NCBI GenBank assembly: GCA_963776505.1
Contig: CAVZNH010000066.1
Span: 124,001-188,000 of the forward strand
Direction of reading: 5' to 3'
Source: JAMXLO01 sp963776505
GTDB lineage: Bacteria > Pseudomonadota > Alphaproteobacteria > Acetobacterales > Acetobacteraceae
Length of the DNA stretch: 64,000 nt
Position numbers and translations under genes: made by a program. Below are positions 63,756 to 64,000 of the stretch, piece by piece. The notes beneath the pieces were generated by a model. The model did not search any database, was not told the DNA's origin, and was given only the letters and a program-made list of their open reading frames with translations. The first letter of the stretch is position 1, and every line of letters starts with the position of its first letter.

Positions 63756-64000
63756 TCAGCCCTCGAAACGCTTGACCGCGACCACCGCATTGGTTCCACC
63801 GAACGCGAAAGCATTGCTGATGGCGGCCCGGATCGGACGCTCCCGCGCATGACATGGCGTCACATCGAGATCGCATTCGGGATCGAGTTCCTCGATGTTG
63901 ATGGTAGGCGGAACGATCCCGTGGCGGATCGCCTCGATGACGGCGATCAACTCGAGCGAACCGCTCGCGCCAAGCGCGTGCCCGTGCATTGATTTCGTCG
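63756..64000 (-). CDS. 3-oxoacyl-ACP synthase II (FabF/NodE-like), partial
   Basis: The C-terminal 80 or so residues of a beta-ketoacyl synthase: KSMHGHALGASGSLELIAVI carries the catalytic Lys/His region (K-x-x-x-G-H), and SNAFAFGGTNAVVAVKRF is the closing signature. The gene continues past the window edge. It is upstream of the ABC-2 permease on the same strand, 46 nt apart. Confidence 0.85.
   Translation of the reverse strand, partial: TKSMHGHALGASGSLELIAVIEAIRHGIVPPTINIEELDPECDLDVTPCHARERPIRAAISNAFAFGGTNAVVAVKRFEG

Overview
The window is a GC-rich chromosomal segment of an alphaproteobacterium, most likely Acetobacteraceae or a close relative. This rests on the family-typical RpoA/RpoB/RpoC and EF-Tu, on the alphaproteobacterial order secY-adk-(insert)-rpsM-rpsK-rpoA-rplQ without rpmJ, and on the alphaproteobacterial style of the intergenic palindromes. 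The genus is inference; no rRNA or tRNA gene was seen.

Region 1 (about 0.2-33.7 kb, nearly all minus strand) is the ribosomal/RNA polymerase super-cluster. Read in the direction of transcription it runs rplK-rplA-rplJ-rplL-rpoB-rpoC, then a four-gene metabolic insert (VOC protein, plus-strand bile-acid-type symporter, LysR regulator, ChrR-type cupin), then rpsL-rpsG-tuf-rpsJ-rplC-rplD-rplW-rplB-rpsS-rplV-rpsC-rplP-rpmC-rpsQ-rplN-rplX-rplE-rpsN-rpsH-rplF-rplR-rpsE-rpmD-rplO-secY-adk. A broken TPR/O-GlcNAc-transferase-like gene follows, then rpsM-rpsK-rpoA-rplQ. fusA is missing between rpsG and tuf, and secE-nusG are missing upstream of rplK. Long palindromic repeats sit between ribosomal protein genes. 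Good sigma-70 type promoters are visible before rpsL and before rpsM.

Region 2 (about 33.8-40.8 kb, plus strand) holds a probably Fur-controlled cassette: hemP, an OprB-like porin, a secreted beta-propeller protein and a Tat-exported EfeB-like DyP peroxidase. It is followed by eutB-eutC (ethanolamine ammonia-lyase) and a small membrane protein.

Region 3 (about 40.8-50.0 kb) looks like sugar or sugar-acid metabolism: an enolase-superfamily dehydratase, a HAD phosphatase, two adjacent Gfo/Idh/MocA oxidoreductases and an SDR. Alongside are an SGNH esterase, PncC, an S49 peptidase, a TRAP-type receptor lacking a visible signal peptide and a REC-EAL c-di-GMP phosphodiesterase.

Region 4 (about 50.1-64 kb) is rich in oxygenases and oxidases: Rieske dioxygenase, extradiol (VOC) dioxygenase, amine oxidase, acyl-CoA dehydrogenase, GMC oxidoreductase, two tandem luciferase-like monooxygenases and a FAD hydroxylase, suggesting breakdown of an aromatic or otherwise complex substrate. 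A GAF-HisKA_2 kinase with a divergent response regulator lies inside. The window ends with an ABC-2 permease and a truncated ketoacyl-ACP synthase.

A caution applies to the whole window. At least eleven genes carry single-base frameshifts, including rpoC, rplA and rplP, and rpoC also carries an in-frame TAG. Damage to genes this important points to sequence errors more than to real decay, so the 'pseudogene' calls below are provisional.
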